NCBI GenBank assembly: GCA_017979445.1
Contig: CM030713.1
Span: 26,333,163-26,397,162 of the forward strand
Reading direction: 5' to 3'
DNA: 64,000 nt
Source of the DNA: Akebia trifoliata
Lineage: Eukaryota; Streptophyta; Magnoliopsida; Ranunculales; Lardizabalaceae
Numbering within the stretch: position 1 is the first letter of the stretch; every line of letters begins with the position of its first letter. The notes below the pieces were generated by a model that worked only from the letters and a program-made list of their open reading frames with translations, was not told where the DNA came from and ran no database searches. This document shows positions 1 through 13,504 of this stretch, in pieces. The position numbers and the translations under genes are program-made.

Positions 1-1246
1 TGACAAAATGACCTCAAGATCTAATATGGTATCCCGCTCTTATAAAATAAGAACGATGTCTACTTATCATGATTTAGTTGGAGTTTAAGGTACTTAGGAC
101 TCCTAACTAAGTTGTTCATGTAATCCAATGTGCTTATACTCCAATGAAAGTGTGCCATGTAGACATATGGGAACGAGACACCTTTCTCGATCGTGAGTCT
201 AAATTTAAATGTAAAAATGAGGACATTTGTGAGATTCCAATTTTTTGTGTCCAACCACTTCATTAATTAATTTGATTGACACATGTAACACTTTGCTAAA
301 GTTAAGTGTAATTGAATAACTGCATTTTATTGATTGTTTGCAGCCATTCGATACGAACAATTTTTTGTCTAAAAATTACCAATCAATCTAACTTTAAATG
401 TGCAGGTTAACCAAAAGGTGTACATGAGAGCTTACTAGATCCGAATAACTGGCACGTGCGATTTGGAGGACGTCTCTATCGAACTTTGATAAAGACGTCT
501 TGATTGGTCCAAATCAAAGAATTGTTGGGGTTAAGGGTATTTTGCAAAATTTAATATTTATAAACTTCAACAGCAATTGTACGGTGAGCTGTGGTTGGTT
601 GGACCTGCAATTTTATACTCTTTCCTCTCACTTAAGTGGGTCCCACCAACCGCCTTAATCAAATTCCGAATGCGACACATCTCCAAATAAAATCAGAAGC
701 CACTTGCCGGCTAAGCTGGTTCTGTTAAGCTGACTAAGCCGAAGCCAAGGAGAGAAAGAAATGGAGGACACACAGTTTAGTGGAGTGTCATGGGGCCCAC
801 AAGTGAATGATGTCCACGACTCTGGTCATAGCGGCTCATGGTCCGGCGTGGGCTAGCCCCGATCATTAGGCTTGCAATTTTAGTGGTTGTTGGTCCTTCT
901 TGTGGACCCCCTCTCATGTTGTACTACTTGGGCCCACATCAACTTGTTTATGCCTCCCTGGATGACACGTGTATCTAAGTTTGGAGCGTGTTTGTGCCGA
1001 TAAGTTAACCATCTATTCATTTGTCCATCATATCGGGCCGATTCGTCGCCGCTGGTCATGGAAAATGTAACGTATACAACTATACTAATTGATTTATTAT
1101 TAATATTTTCTCACTAATGTAGTAAAGTGAAGCTAAAGTTTCACACGTGATCCAATGGTCATCTTGGTGCTTTTCTTTTCACTCTAGTCAAATAAATTAC
1201 TATTGTGGGAAAATGATCTAAAACATATACTAGAATAAATAATAAA
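1..1246. other. Intergenic, no gene seen
   Basis: No convincing coding sequence on either strand; the only open frames are short and show no recognisable domain. The stretch 600-1060 is less AT-rich than its surroundings, but I could not assign it to a gene or element. Confidence 0.6.
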
Positions 1247-1478
1247 GAATCGTGATAATCGGACTATCCCACATGGCAAACTCAATCGACTACTCCTAAT
1301 GTGACAGTTTGGGAATCGTAGATCTACTTTCCTCAAGATACACAACTACAATTTCTCATAAAAAATGTATATGGAGGGAATTGTGTATATTGAGAAGCGC
1401 AAATCTACAGTTCCCAAACTTGTCATGTCAGGTAGTCAATTGAGTTTGCCATGTGGGATAGTCAGCTTATCGCAACTC
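1247..1478. mobile_element. MULE-like MITE with perfect 9-bp TSD
   Basis: A 232-bp non-coding inverted-repeat element. The left end reads GAATCGTGATAATCGGACTA and the right end is its approximate reverse complement, with arms of about 80 bp. It is bracketed by aataataaa at 1238-1246 and again at 1479-1487. A 9-bp duplication with long terminal inverted repeats (TIRs) is the hallmark of Mutator-like elements. It has no transposase, so it would need one in trans. A sister copy lies at 16928-17160. Confidence 0.85.
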
Positions 1479-1487
1479 AATAATAAA

Positions 1488-2723
1488 TCTTGGACCGTAT
1501 TTGTGTAACGTAAAATTTTTATTAAATCTGATGGTGATTGAGTGGTTGGGTAGGATAGGGTCCAACGATGTCCAATTATGTGGTGCTTGACAACCTTGCT
1601 CAACCCAATGAGGTTGAGTCAAGTTGGACGTCTACTCATCCTAAGATAGGGAAGGGTAGATCAAAATAAAATTATAGGATGAGCTTTTCTTTTTCTTTAA
1701 TTTAAAATTTAGAGATAATCCTAATAATTTAAAAGTGATTGACCATGTTAATTACGTTCTTTTCTAAAATGATAATTCCCTATTAAATAGGTGTTTTCCA
1801 TTAGCAATTCCTAGGATTTAGAAAGATGACAAATCCAAATCCTCCGGAATAAGGTCTAGGGGTGATGCGGCAAAGAAGGCAATTAAGGTAGGAGAATGAC
1901 ATATAAATAAGACAACAAACCTTGTGAGAGAAGATTTTTGGAAGGTTCTCAGAGCTTATAACCATTATCTTATACAACTACTAATTTAACTTGATCGTAG
2001 GAGGGTATTTAGTAGGTACTAAAGCATAAGAGAGCCCATCATTAGAGTAATTTTAATTGTTCGAGATAAGTTTCAAAGATTACTCTTATAGTATTAAAGC
2101 AAATCCAAGTTTGAGAAGCTCTCTCTGAAATCCCAAACCATTTCAAGCGTAATAGATAAAAGTAATAAGAATATAATGAGATAATCTCATTCAGTTTAGA
2201 TAGGCCACATTTTCACCAATGTGCATGATAGGGGTGATTAACTAATATGATGTAGAGTGGTCATGTTATTGCCACTCTACTAACGTGGTTCAACTGATGA
2301 AATGATTAACCAACATAAATACTTAAAAATAGTTATACAAAACATGAATGAACAATGAGCCATGTCACAGAAGATGGAAGACATATTTGATAATATGTCA
2401 ATACATATCTATTTAGCCATATGTTATTTCTCTCTAGCATGATATCTATCAAGCTCTTTATAGTATGACCAATTCTAAACTCTATAAGTAGGAGGTATAT
2501 TTGAAGGCATAAATTAATATACAATTTTCTCTCAAAAGAATTAAATGTTATCTATCAATTAAGTATTTCCACATATCTCCACGATGGAGACATGGAGTTT
2601 TTAGTTCAAGTAATCATAGTTTAAAATCTTCTTCTGATCTTTTATTTTATTTTATTTTCAAAAATCGAAACGATATTGAAATATTCTTGAAAATTTGTGA
2701 AGCATTTCAGAAATAATCGAAAC

Positions 2724-2728
<5 letters not shown>
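1488..2728. other. Intergenic with LTR-like remnant
   Basis: No gene seen. Around 1905-2020 a TATA-like atataaata is followed about 80 bp on by aacttgatcgtaggagggta and then a GGTAC motif. The same block recurs at 5431, 32955, 33196 and 52756 and looks like the end of a decayed LTR. A short hairpin (gtagagtgg / ccactctac) lies near 2251-2279. Confidence 0.45.

Positions 2729-2783
<55 letters not shown>
2729..2783. repeat. (TA)n microsatellite
   Basis: About 55 bp of almost pure TA dinucleotides, with one phase break near 2758. Confidence 0.95.
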
Positions 2784-2788
<5 letters not shown>

Positions 2789-5700
2789 TTAAAAGAAATC
2801 TTTTACAGAAGACTATGGTCAAGGGGCATGTAATCAATTTTAAACATATTGGGTGTCTGAAATATTTATTAAAATGAGGGATTTTTATTTAAATAACTTA
2901 GTCTAGAGGTTTTTTTTTTTTAAATTTAAATAGCGTAGTCTTTTAGAGAAGATCAAGGTCAAGGGCGTATATTCGATCAAAATCCCTAGCTTCTTCAGAA
3001 AATGAAGGGGAAGACAAAAAAAACATAGCATGCAACAATCGCTACTGTCTCCTCCGACTTAAATGTCGTTACAAATCGACATAAATCTCTCTCTCTCTCT
3101 TCATTCTTCTTCTTTCCTCTCCTTTTTCTTCTTCTTTATTTTTCAAAAAGTAAAAGTAAGATACATTCTATATTTAGTATTTCAATGTGTTTTCGTCTAT
3201 TTTTCAAAGTGTTTAATGTCGGATTGTTAAAAAATCGAAATATTTTGTATGAAACGTTACAAAATGAAACGATATTTTGAACTATAAAAGTAATTCAACT
3301 CAATGAGATTACATGAAGTAACAATGATACCACAACTATCATTTTACTCACACGTGTAAACTTTTCTTACCTCGAAAGACGGTACGTTAAGTATCGGTGG
3401 ACGATACGACCATGGAGTATCGTATCAAGTTTAAAGCAATGTTTATCGTCCAGACATTAAATGGGACCAGAACGAGTGGGTCCCACATTTAATCATCATG
3501 GATTTAAAAATCATCATTGTTTCCGTTCGCCACGTCTAGAGAGAGATTGAAACTCCGTTAAAAGCATACGTGGCACCGTTTGAGTGGTTGAGTTGTACAG
3601 AAACAGTGGTAATGCTGTTTCTTCAATGCACCTTGGGCCCCACCACACACTTACTTGTTCTATACAATCATGTCCGATACAGCAGGCCCACTAATGCCTA
3701 CAAAAGCGGAGGAACATTTAAATTTGTACTAGAATGAAGGGCCCACGTGGTTAGTTCTTATTGGTCAAATGCATCGAGTAAGAGACCTTAACAGATAAAA
3801 ACAAAGCGTTAAGAGTGTCATAAGCGTGACTGAAAAGTACAAAAAGAGCGTATATAAAAATGACAAAAACAACACTTTAACCTTTTAGAGGTATATTATA
3901 CACTATAAAACTCAATCATATTTTATTCTATGAACAAGTATTTTGAGAGGTCTAGTTGCCTTGCAATTTAAGCTCCCTATAAGGGTATTTTGGTAATTGG
4001 AATTTCGGGAAGTTTCTCGGAGGGTCATGGTTGGTAATGGGTGTATAGTCAATTATAGGTATAAATACATGTATATGTATTTTATATATTGGTTTCAAGT
4101 GGTACAATTACATGGAAGCCATTATTCCATGCTTCCATCTCAATCAATGATCATAACTGTTGGTTTCATTTACTCGATCTCTCCTCATACGCGAAGAGTA
4201 ATAGTAGTGAGTGCAATATATTATAGAGAGATTTACCGAGTAGGCCTATATGTTGCAATTTTATTACAAAAACTCCATCACTGTATCAAGTTTGTTACGG
4301 AACAAACTTTATTTTATGAATCAGGCTAGCATAATTAACTTAGTAAGATTTGAAATCTTACTAAGGTCATTGGACCCACATGGATTATCAAATTGGCAAT
4401 CCAACACCACAATCTCCTAAATTTCATGGAAAAACTCATAATCAAAAGGAAAAAAAAGAGTTAATAATTAAACTTTTTAATCTTGATCGAAGGTGTTGAA
4501 AATGGTTGGGTACTAAACTCCCAAATTTAGAACTAAAATTCAATGGTGAAATTAACCACTCCAACATATTGCAAGTAACAAATTAACCTCATCAATTTGG
4601 AATTTTTAACGTGCATCATCATTCCAAGGTTTGCTGGGTAGCAAATTTGATAAAGTTAGGTTTGGTGGGTAACGAACTTTGTAAAGTAAGGTTCCCTTGG
4701 ACTTGTCAGAACTCCAAAGGAGTTTTTGTAATAAAAATGCCACAGTTAGGTCTGTCAAGTAAATCTCTCTATATTATATTTAATTTATGTTGGAAATATA
4801 TTACTTTGAGATGAGCATATATAAAATCCAATAAATATTAAAGGAGTATGAATATCTCGAGGCAAGAAATTGAGGTTGGCCCAACACAAGATTGACATAT
4901 GTACGTTCTAGTCTGGATAATCACATGGCACAATTGATTAAATAAAAATAATAAATTAAAAATGAATATTGTAAAGGGTAAAATCAATATTTCATCTAGA
5001 CCCTACATGTATCCTAACTAGGACAACAATCAAGAGAGTGGGGAAGCGATTGATAAAGGCAAGTGGTATTCAGAACAGGCCAATAGTTTAAACTTGCCCG
5101 ATAAAATAGCATGATAAGGATAGACATCTGTCCTAATAATTGGGTAGATCACAACTAGTGCGTACACACAAATCTCGATTTGTGCGTATCTGACTCCGAG
5201 ATTTGAGAATCCCAAGATCCTAAGAATAAAAAGGGGATAATCCCAATTTGGTTAAAATTCCTTTAATCATGAGATCCCCCATAATCAAATCCCGGATTTA
5301 GAAGGACCAACGAGGAAACCCACTCCTAAAGAAAGTCCTATATAAAGGAGGGATGATCGATAGTTAGGGATTTTTTTGACTCCCCCCTTGATTCAATTAG
5401 AATCTAAACAATTTTTTTTTTTAAATTTTAACTTGATCGTCAAAGGATTATTGACAGGTACCACACCAATTTTCATGAAAGAGCAGAAGCATCTTAATAG
5501 AACAACAGAGTTAAATAATCTGAGGTAAACTCGAATTTTCCTCTACAAATACCACTCTATAATTAATTAGAGTTGAAAGACAAAAGAAGATTTCAACTCA
5601 AATTAGAAAGAGACAGAGTTATTAGTTTATGTATTTGTTTCCTTGTACTTTATCTTTAAAGTGCTATTATTCTAACATTGCTCACAATACACATCTTTAA

Positions 5701-6458
5701 TTTATTATTATTATTATTTTTTTTTTTTCTTAAAGATTAAAGCTGAGTTAGGCAGACCCCCAACCAGATCTTGAGAGAGAAGGTTTCCTCAATTTGTGTT
5801 TAGGGATCTCACGGGCGAGGCCACGCGGCAGACAAACAGTTAATGGCTAATAATATCTATAATCGTGTCTAAGTTAAATAAATAAAGATCCTGCATATAT
5901 TCTAGCACGTGTAGATTTGTTTCGTACTACTCTGATTTCTAATTTTTCTTGTCTATTCTGCGAACACAGTTATAAGCTTTACAATTAAAATCTGTATGTA
6001 TTTATTATTAGTTACTACATGCAAATCCACCGTTGGATCATTATTGATGATAGTGAATCTCGGTGGTCCCACACTTTTAAAGCAAAACCTTTTAAACTCT
6101 ACATGATTTAATGACAAATCACACGTTCATCTTTTTCCAACATTACAACTTGTTTCAAATGTTCTCCAAATTTCAATGGTTTAAAATCCGGATTGGTGAT
6201 TGGATCCAAAATTTATGGAATTGGTCCAACTGCAATGGGACCTTGGTTCAATTTGGTCGAACACAATTACATCTAAAATTTTAAAGTACCTTTTGAGTTC
6301 TGTTAACATAACCCACAGTTCTTCTTAAAATTATCCAATAACATTCACAAAAGTTAATTTTACTGAAACATCGAACCCAATTTATTTTATATTACCTTCC
6401 AGACATGACTTTTTTACTTATTTAAATACCTACCTTTCTACATAAAAGAAGTAAAAGT
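2784..6458. other. Intergenic, dispersed repeats
   Basis: No gene is supported. A CT-rich tract lies at 3089-3140. At 4345-4440 there is a repeat whose relative lies at 50287-50380 (shared phrases include tttcaaatcttactaag-type and atccaacacca). At 5341-5463 a TATA-like ctatataaagg, a T-rich tract and acttgatcgtcaaagga followed by aggtaccaca suggest an LTR remnant. An open frame at 3997-4329 shows no known domain and I do not regard it as a gene. Confidence 0.5.
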
Positions 6459-6579
6459 CACTTAAAAGTTACTCGTTGATGTGGCATGTGTGCAGAATCA
6501 TAAATCTTTTTCTTTGGGATGCACAAGAAAAAAGATGTGTTATGTACATACATCCAAGTCAATGAGTGAATTTCTAATG
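6459..6579. mobile_element. Short inverted-repeat element (MITE-like)
   Basis: Imperfect arms (left cacttaaaagttactcgttg; right matching it in reverse complement) enclose a centre containing aaatctttttcttt and aagaaaaaagat. The gttgatgtggca motif is shared with the hairpin element at 24952-25090. No TSD is clear. Confidence 0.5.
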
Positions 6580-6649
6580 TCCTTCTTTTTTTCAAGTCAG
6601 TTTATCGTTAGTCAATCAATATATTTGAAAGAAAAATGCTTGACTGCCT

Positions 6650-6782
6650 GGACACTGGGTACAACACTAAGCTGATCTGGCAATGCATAGAGAATTGTCA
6701 ATTTTCTAACTTGTATTTCGATAAAATAAATCTATGGTTATCTATGCATTGTCAGGTCAGCTCATTGTTGAACCCAGTGTCC
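6650..6782. mobile_element. Near-perfect hairpin, MITE-like
   Basis: 133 bp that begins GGACACTGGGTACAACACTA and ends with the reverse complement of nearly the same sequence. The arms are about 45 bp with about 88% identity by eye, and the loop is about 45 bp. No protein-coding potential. A transcript would fold into one long stem. No TSD was identified. Confidence 0.65.
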
Positions 6783-7086
6783 AACGCATGTAATGTAACA
6801 CGACTTTATTTGAAATGTTTCTCTAATTTTAAAAAGAGCTTGCTATGGAGACTTGATGTAGCATTTATGATTCGTATCTCAAGAAAAAGAATTTATGATT
6901 TTTTGCACACTTCGAACATGACCACTTTGAGCGCTATTTCAAGCCACTTTAGCATTTTTCTTTCAAAAATGCAAGGGGACTAAGCATTTGTCTTGACCCA
7001 ATGGATCATGTACAAATGGGAATTGTGCATCAACTTTAACTGCCATCCTCTTGCATGTTATGTGGTAATATAATTGGCATACCTTG

Positions 7087-7305
7087 TGGAGGATGGGAGA
7101 AATTTGATGGAGGATGGGAGAAAGTCGATGGGTCGAAATCGTCAAATTAATGGAGGATGGGAGAAATTTGATGGCTCTAAGTCATCGAATTTGGGGAATA
7201 TAAAAATTTTCAACAGCCTTGGACAATCGAAATTTGGTTTCTAAAATTAGTGGGCCTTGATTTGTCGAATTTTCTTGTAGAAATTTTCAATTTTCACATA
7301 TTATG
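7087..7305 (+). mobile_element. CACTA-like repeat, degraded copy
   Basis: Same family and orientation as the more complete copies at 19604-19884 and 42834-43090. The left end is missing and replaced by a local triplication of gaggatgggagaaatttgat (near 7089, 7110 and 7153). The right end ttttcacatattatg is a mutated form of the family terminus. Confidence 0.55.
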
Positions 7306-9404
7306 GGATCTATGCTAAAAACAAAAATTGACAAGTTCTTATACCATTAGATTTAATTATTTTTACTTGATTTCTATATATGTACTTCTCCTCCTTTCAA
7401 GCCCCTATATAAAAAATGTTGATTTTTTTCACCATTGTCTTCAATCTCTAAGAAAAATTTCTCTCTTTCGATTATTTTTCACCCTTTACCATCAACCTAT
7501 TTTCAGCTTCTTGAAAAAGAAACCCATGATTTTTTCTTCCCAATAACCCATTGTCTTCGACCTACCCTGAAACCTTATCTTGTTCTTGACGTTTGATAGG
7601 TGAAGGAGATATGATATTTAGGTTGAAGATTAGGGTAAGAAATTTTACCTTAGAAATTAAAGACAAGAGTGTCTTGAATAAAATTCAAGTGTTTTTTGTT
7701 GAGGACTAGGGTATTTCAATCATTTTACATAAGTCCCATATGAAGAGACCAAAGTCAAAGGTTATGCCATCGATTTAAAAGTAGGATGATGAGGTTCTTC
7801 AAATTTATCCAATCTTAAATAAATGATGTATTTTATAACCCTTTAAAATGATATGTTCACTTAATTTTTTTGGTGTTATAACAAGATGATGTCTAGGCAT
7901 TATATTTATTTTGAGTATTGTCCATTATATTATGTTTGGAATTTTAGAATTCTTGGCATTGCTTGAAGTGTTTTCAAGTTCTAGGCTTCAAAAATAAAAA
8001 ATATTAACCGCAAATGGCTTGTGAGGCTCTCCATCAAATAAATGGCTGAGATGGGAGGATACTCTTAGTGATTCTCAAAAAATTGAATCCATTAGAATAC
8101 TACACTAGTTCCTAAAATACTAAATGTGGTATGTGGAAAATCTGTATTTCTCTCATCTCAGTCGTATATTTAATGGATAGCCTCAAACCCATTTTAATTC
8201 TTGATCAATAAGCCTATATTATAATGAGATTATTCAATGCTGGTGAGAATCGAACGATTTACGATTTCATCACCCATAGACTTCACCAACTAAACAAAGT
8301 TCTATAAGAGTCTCAAATTAAATCATGTTTAAGGTTATACTTAAGCTAAGGACTGATCTAGAAACATAAAATCAATACCCTATTAACACAAAATCCAAAG
8401 TCAGATAATACATGTATCCCGAGAATATATCATAAATACGTCACTAAGATAAATTCTGACAGTTTGGATTTCCTCCGTATTTCTTTATGACACTTACTTA
8501 TGTCATTAATGAGAGTTGTGACTGTGGAGCTTAATGATCCTAATAATGACATTTCTAATGTTATCTTATGCTTCCTTCAAGGAGTGTGACTTTTTAAGGG
8601 AAAATGATAATATCTTCACATAAATGGATTGGTGGTGGCTAAAGTAAATACTGTTATATATATATATTCTTTGAGATTGCTGTGGTGAGATCTCTAGGAC
8701 CATTAGTGGCTCTAGAGCCTACCTGCCTCTACCTTTTGGTTCTGGAGATGGGAGACCAAACACTCTTCTTCTTAAATAGAGTGGAAATATATGAAATCCC
8801 ACCCAAAAAAAAAGGCAATAAGAGGGATTATGATTGTTTTTTTTTTTCTTGGTTTATTTGTCCACTTCAAAGTAATAATGCCAATAAAAATAAGATTAAG
8901 AAAGGAGAACAAATAAGGGCAAGGGAGTGGAAAATGGAATGATTAGGACCATATTCACGAGGTAATGAAGAAATTACTGATCGAGCAAAGGAAATCTAAA
9001 CGTAAAATAAAATTGAAAACACAACAATATTAGGTGGATTAATTGGATATGAGTAAAAAGTAGTAAAGTATTAATGCTTCACAAAAGTATAATGAGTGAC
9101 TTGTGAGTGGAACGGGTCAGATTCCTAATTCAATTCATTGTTATCTGTAAACTTAATTATGATTTTGTTCAAGGATTTATAATTCCCACAATGATCCTAT
9201 TTGACAGCTTATCTGTTTGATTTTGGATCAAACCATCTCTATCTGATAGGGACCGATCAATCGACTATTATGTAACAAGCTATATATATATGAAAAATGC
9301 TAATGCGTGTCTAAAACTTCATAGGAACATTTAATGATCTTGATAACCATCATTTATTCATAAATACCTTTATAAAGAGAATTTATTTCATTTCTTTTTA
9401 GAGA
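7306..9404. other. Intergenic, no gene; possible tRNA-like remnant
   Basis: No gene seen. On the minus strand 8300-8240 has a tRNA-like look: ttagttggtgaagtc (A-box-like) and gttcgattctcaccagc (B-box-like). This could be the head of a degraded tRNA-derived SINE, but I see no cloverleaf and no tail. 7420-7860 shares phrases with the 27.8-28.6 kb long-TIR family. Confidence 0.35.
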
Positions 9405-9413
9405 AAAAGAAAA

Positions 9414-9624
9414 GAGTCGCGATTTTCTAAAGCCCCCTCTAACATACACTCCCCGACGTGGCATGTCCTAGTACCGTAGATTATTTTCTCGGGATACATA
9501 ATTTTACATCCCCTTAAATATGTGTAGTTGTGTATCCTGGGAAAAAAATTATGTTTCTAGCACATGCCACATTAGGGAGCTTATGGGGGCATATGGCAGT
9601 GGGGGCATCAGAAAATCACTATTT
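9414..9624. mobile_element. MULE-like MITE with perfect 9-bp TSD
   Basis: A 211-bp element with long imperfect TIRs. The left arm starts GAGTCGCGATTTTC; the right arm, in reverse complement, starts AAATAGTGATTTTCTGATG, and both continue into GCCCCC. The flanks are aaaagaaaa at 9405-9413 and 9625-9633, a perfect 9-bp duplication. The internal ctcgggatacat and gtgtatcctggg motifs place it in the same family as the psaB-carrying element at 35591-36185. Confidence 0.8.
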
Positions 9625-9633
9625 AAAAGAAAA

Positions 9634-11944
9634 GGTATTAACTATTGTAATTATAAAATAGTATTTTTTTAAAAATAATTTTTTAAGACTTTGTAATATT
9701 TATAAAAATGTCATTGCATAAGGCATGCAAGGATGACAAGGATGATATGCTTTAGGAGCATCTATGAAAATTCATAAATAGTTGTAGAGGTTACAAATAT
9801 CCACATTAAGTCTACGAATGATATAGGGAAGAACTCAATCCAACAATAAAGAGAACAACTCGATCCAATTTTGAAGACCACATCTAATAGCTTCACATTG
9901 GACAAAGATTTGATTCTTTTGAGATTTGTTCCAAATCCGCATCCACGACTCCTTAACTAGTCTCAGTGGAAAATAATATATTATATAGATTTAATCTTTA
10001 TTGGTGGCTAAGTAAACAATGGGTTATATCCCTACAGTTTAGGGAGGGTGTGGCCTTCAATGGTTGAATATTGATTTTCAAATATTAGAAACTACACAGT
10101 ATCTTATTGGATTAAATGGACATTTCTTATGTCTATTAAAAAGGGATAGGCGGTTCGACGCTAAGAAATCATGCTCAATTCAATTTTATTTCTTATTTTC
10201 TTACTCATGTTTGACGGCATTATATTGGAGACATGATGGATCTACCAAATTTTAGACTTCGTAAAATATTTTTTTATTCATCCAAATACAAATTGCTTGA
10301 TTAGCCAAAAAAAAAAAAAAATGAGACGCATTAGTAAATAATATGTTGCATTGATTCAAGGGCATATCCTCTACAATTACAATTTGGTAAATCTAAATGA
10401 AGATAAAACTATTTTAACTCGACAATAAGATTAAAGTGTAGCATTTTGTGGACAATCCAAGATTTTATAACAAGTAAACAATTTGATTTCGAGAAATTAT
10501 TATGAGCATCACATCTACAACCTGATTTTCTTTCAAGAAAGCCATGTATTATTTCCGATTGAATCAACTCAAGCCTAGCACCAATCTTAATTAAATTTCA
10601 CATCCAATATTAAACCTCCCTTGAAAGCGGGTCTCCTTTAATATGGTTTTGGCACAAGCTTCAATAGATACCTGAAGTTAGGTTTTATTGAATTTGTTAC
10701 CCAAAACATCAAAAGTACATATTAAGTGGTTTATGAGAAAGAGAACTATTACATTCAAACTTTGATGATGTGGGACGGCCAGCAAGATAAGAATTGACCC
10801 AGATGGCGCGATGCAACGTTCCCATAATAACACTACTGTCCCAAAGGGTATTTGATGCTGGGAGTACAATTATGAGAGAACATCCCATAACCACTTGCAA
10901 TTTAACTGATTGTCTCTTGATCCAAACCATCTGATTAAAAGGATAACTCTTTGATATGGGTGATAATAGTACATCAACTCATGAGAATCTAGATAGAACT
11001 CATCAGTATGTCTAGAAAATATATGGGGTTCTTCCTTTTGTAATTTATATATATATATGTTCATTTTGCAAAAAAAATATTGGATCATATCACCACCAGT
11101 GGATCGAACACTACACATCTACAATGAGATAGCTAGTAGCGAGAACAACTGATCAACTTAATCTACGGAATGGAAAGATCTTCCTATTAGAATTCACGTA
11201 ACGTGGTGGCTTCATTGACCTCCACAGTTATTAATTTTTAAAACATAGAAGGATTCTATAATATAATAGAATATCAATATTATTAGAAATCCAATACAAT
11301 TAGAATTATTATATTTTTTAACGATTAGTAGGAAACCATGATGGATAGGAAATCTACTAAAACAATGATTCTAAGCTATCAACCTTCATCTATAAAAGGG
11401 ATCGACTACCCCATATTGAAAACGTTTGAAAAAGAACAATTTGTGTAGAACGCACAAAAAAAAGAAGTTATAAAATAAGTAATATATATCAATCATAAAT
11501 CCAGTCGATCCACATAGAGAAAAGGGGAAAGATGAGTCTAGTAAGAAAAGATCAACTTGATTGGGATTTTGAAGGTTACAAGGAACACGGATTCTAAGAC
11601 ACATCTCCAATATATTAAATCAATGGTTTTGCGATGGCACAAGGTAAGTAATTATAACTTGTTTTAATTTAATGGGAATGATATATTTGAGATATGCGAT
11701 TAATTAGATTCTATTAAGACAATTGAAAGCCATGTTTAAGATTTGAATGCATAAATTTTATAACATGTGATATCAGATCATCGGTTGTGAATCTCTATAT
11801 CTTGACTATTGTTCATGAATAAAAGATTTTCATGATTTATAATAAATTTCTTGTGCCAATTTCTTGATCTCGTTGTATAACCATAAATATTGAATTTTCA
11901 TGTATGTACATGCTTTTAATTTTTGGTATTTTGACAATTTTTTA
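9634..11944. other. Intergenic, no gene supported
   Basis: Three overlapping minus-strand frames at 10678-11118 and one at 11386-11610 are open but carry no motif I recognise, so I leave them out as genes. There is a poly-A tract near 10307 and a short (TA)n near 11048. Confidence 0.5.
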
Positions 11945-12830
11945 TTTCATTTATATATATACATATATATATATTCAATCGGTATTTCTGTATTTTGATT
12001 TTTCACATATATTCAATTGATATTTTGGGATTTCTGATTTTCATATATATTCAATCGATATTTTGGGATTTCTGATTTTCATATATGTTTTCGGTTTATA
12101 CATGTATATTCAATTTCAGATTTTTTTTATTTATTCATGTATATTAAATTTCAGTTTTTCAGTCTATACATGCATATTCAATTTCAGATGTTTCGATTCA
12201 TACATGTATGTTCAATTACAGATTTTCGGTTTACACATGTATTTCAGATTTTCAGTTTACATGAGTATATTTAAGTTTCAAATTCTTGGTATTTACGTGT
12301 ATATTCAATTTTACATTTTTTCGATTTATACATGTATATTCAATTTTACATTTTTTCGATTTATACATGTATATTCAATTTCAGATTTTTTTTATTTATT
12401 CATGTATAATCAATTTAGGATATTTCGATTTATACATGTATATTCAATTTTAGATTTTTTCGATTTATACATGTATATTCAATTTTACATTTTTTCGATT
12501 TATACATGTATATTCAATTTCATAATTTTCGATTTATTCATGTATAATCAATTTAGGATATTTCGATTTATACATGTATATTCAATTTCATAATTTTCGA
12601 TTTATTCATGTATAATCAATTTAGGATATTTCGATTTATACATGTATATTCAATTTTACATTTTTTCGATTTATACATGTATATTCAATTTCAGATGTTT
12701 CGATTCATACATGTATGTTCAATTACAGATTTTCGGTTTACACATGTATTTCAGATTTTCAGTTTACATGAGTATATTTAAGTTTCAAATTCTTGGTATT
12801 TACGTGTATATTTCAATTTTGAAATTTTGT
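11945..12830. repeat. AT-rich minisatellite array
   Basis: Degenerate tandem units of about 35-40 bp built on tttcgatttatacatgtata followed by ttcaattt. A segment of about 130 bp containing non-canonical units (12181-12312) recurs at 12688-12820, so there is a higher-order duplication with a 507-bp offset. The apparent 176-codon reading frame at 12063-12593 is a by-product of the repeat and not a gene. Confidence 0.9.
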
Positions 12831-13286
12831 TTTTACCATATATACATAAATTATCAATTTCGTTTTGAGTTTTAATATGTATATGCTTTCCAATTTACTT
12901 ATGATTTTTAGTTATTTATATGATCCCATCTATTAAACTAATTGTGAATCTGATTAAGGCATCAAAGTTTCTTTGGGCGTGTACCACACAATTTTCCTAG
13001 AACAGACGTATATACCATCTCTATGATGATGTAGATCCATGGGCTTGTATAGGAAAGATGGGACACCTCAACAGCCTAGAGTGTACAAGAAAACAATGTA
13101 TTCATACGTAGAGACGAAGCTAGAGGACTTTACAACTTTGGTTTGGAGTTTTTATTTATTTATTTAGGCCTTGCCCGGTTGCCATGTTTGTTGCTTTTGT
13201 TCAAAGCCCTCGTAAAGTAAAATTGCATAGAGATTGATCCTTTGCCAGTGAGAACCCTTCCCTCACAGGAGAGACACTAGGGCCTT
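12831..13286. other. Intergenic, nothing recognised
   Basis: No coding or repeat structure that I can identify. Confidence 0.5.
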
Positions 13287-13504
13287 GTTCATCATTTTAT
13301 ATAGTAAAATTTTTGAAGGGTACTTTTGTAATTCACTAATATTATTTAAATCCTAGTTATGTTTTTTAGGGATATATATTTCTCATTATTGTTCATCATT
13401 TTATAAAATAAAATTTTCAAAGGGTATTTTTGTAATTTACCAATATATATGTAAAATATAAATCCTAGTTATATTTTTTAAGGGTATATATATTTCTCAT
13501 TATT
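13287..13504. repeat. Tandem duplication of about 105 bp
   Basis: Unit 1 (13287-13390) and unit 2 (13391-13504) both start gttcatcattttata and both contain gggta-ttttgtaatt, aaatcctagttat and atatatttctcattatt. Confidence 0.75.

Noticed and set aside
3997..4329. 110-codon + strand open frame
   Set aside because: No domain, AT-rich composition like flanking non-coding DNA.
8240..8300. tRNA gene on the minus strand
   Set aside because: A- and B-box-like words are present but no acceptor stem or full cloverleaf can be drawn; at most a SINE remnant.
10678..11118. Three overlapping minus-strand open frames
   Set aside because: No recognisable domain and no consistent frame; probably chance or very decayed sequence.
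12063..12875. Two long + strand open frames (176 and 77 codons) with repeated aromatic-rich peptide
   Set aside because: They are translations of the AT minisatellite; repeat phase, not selection, keeps them open.
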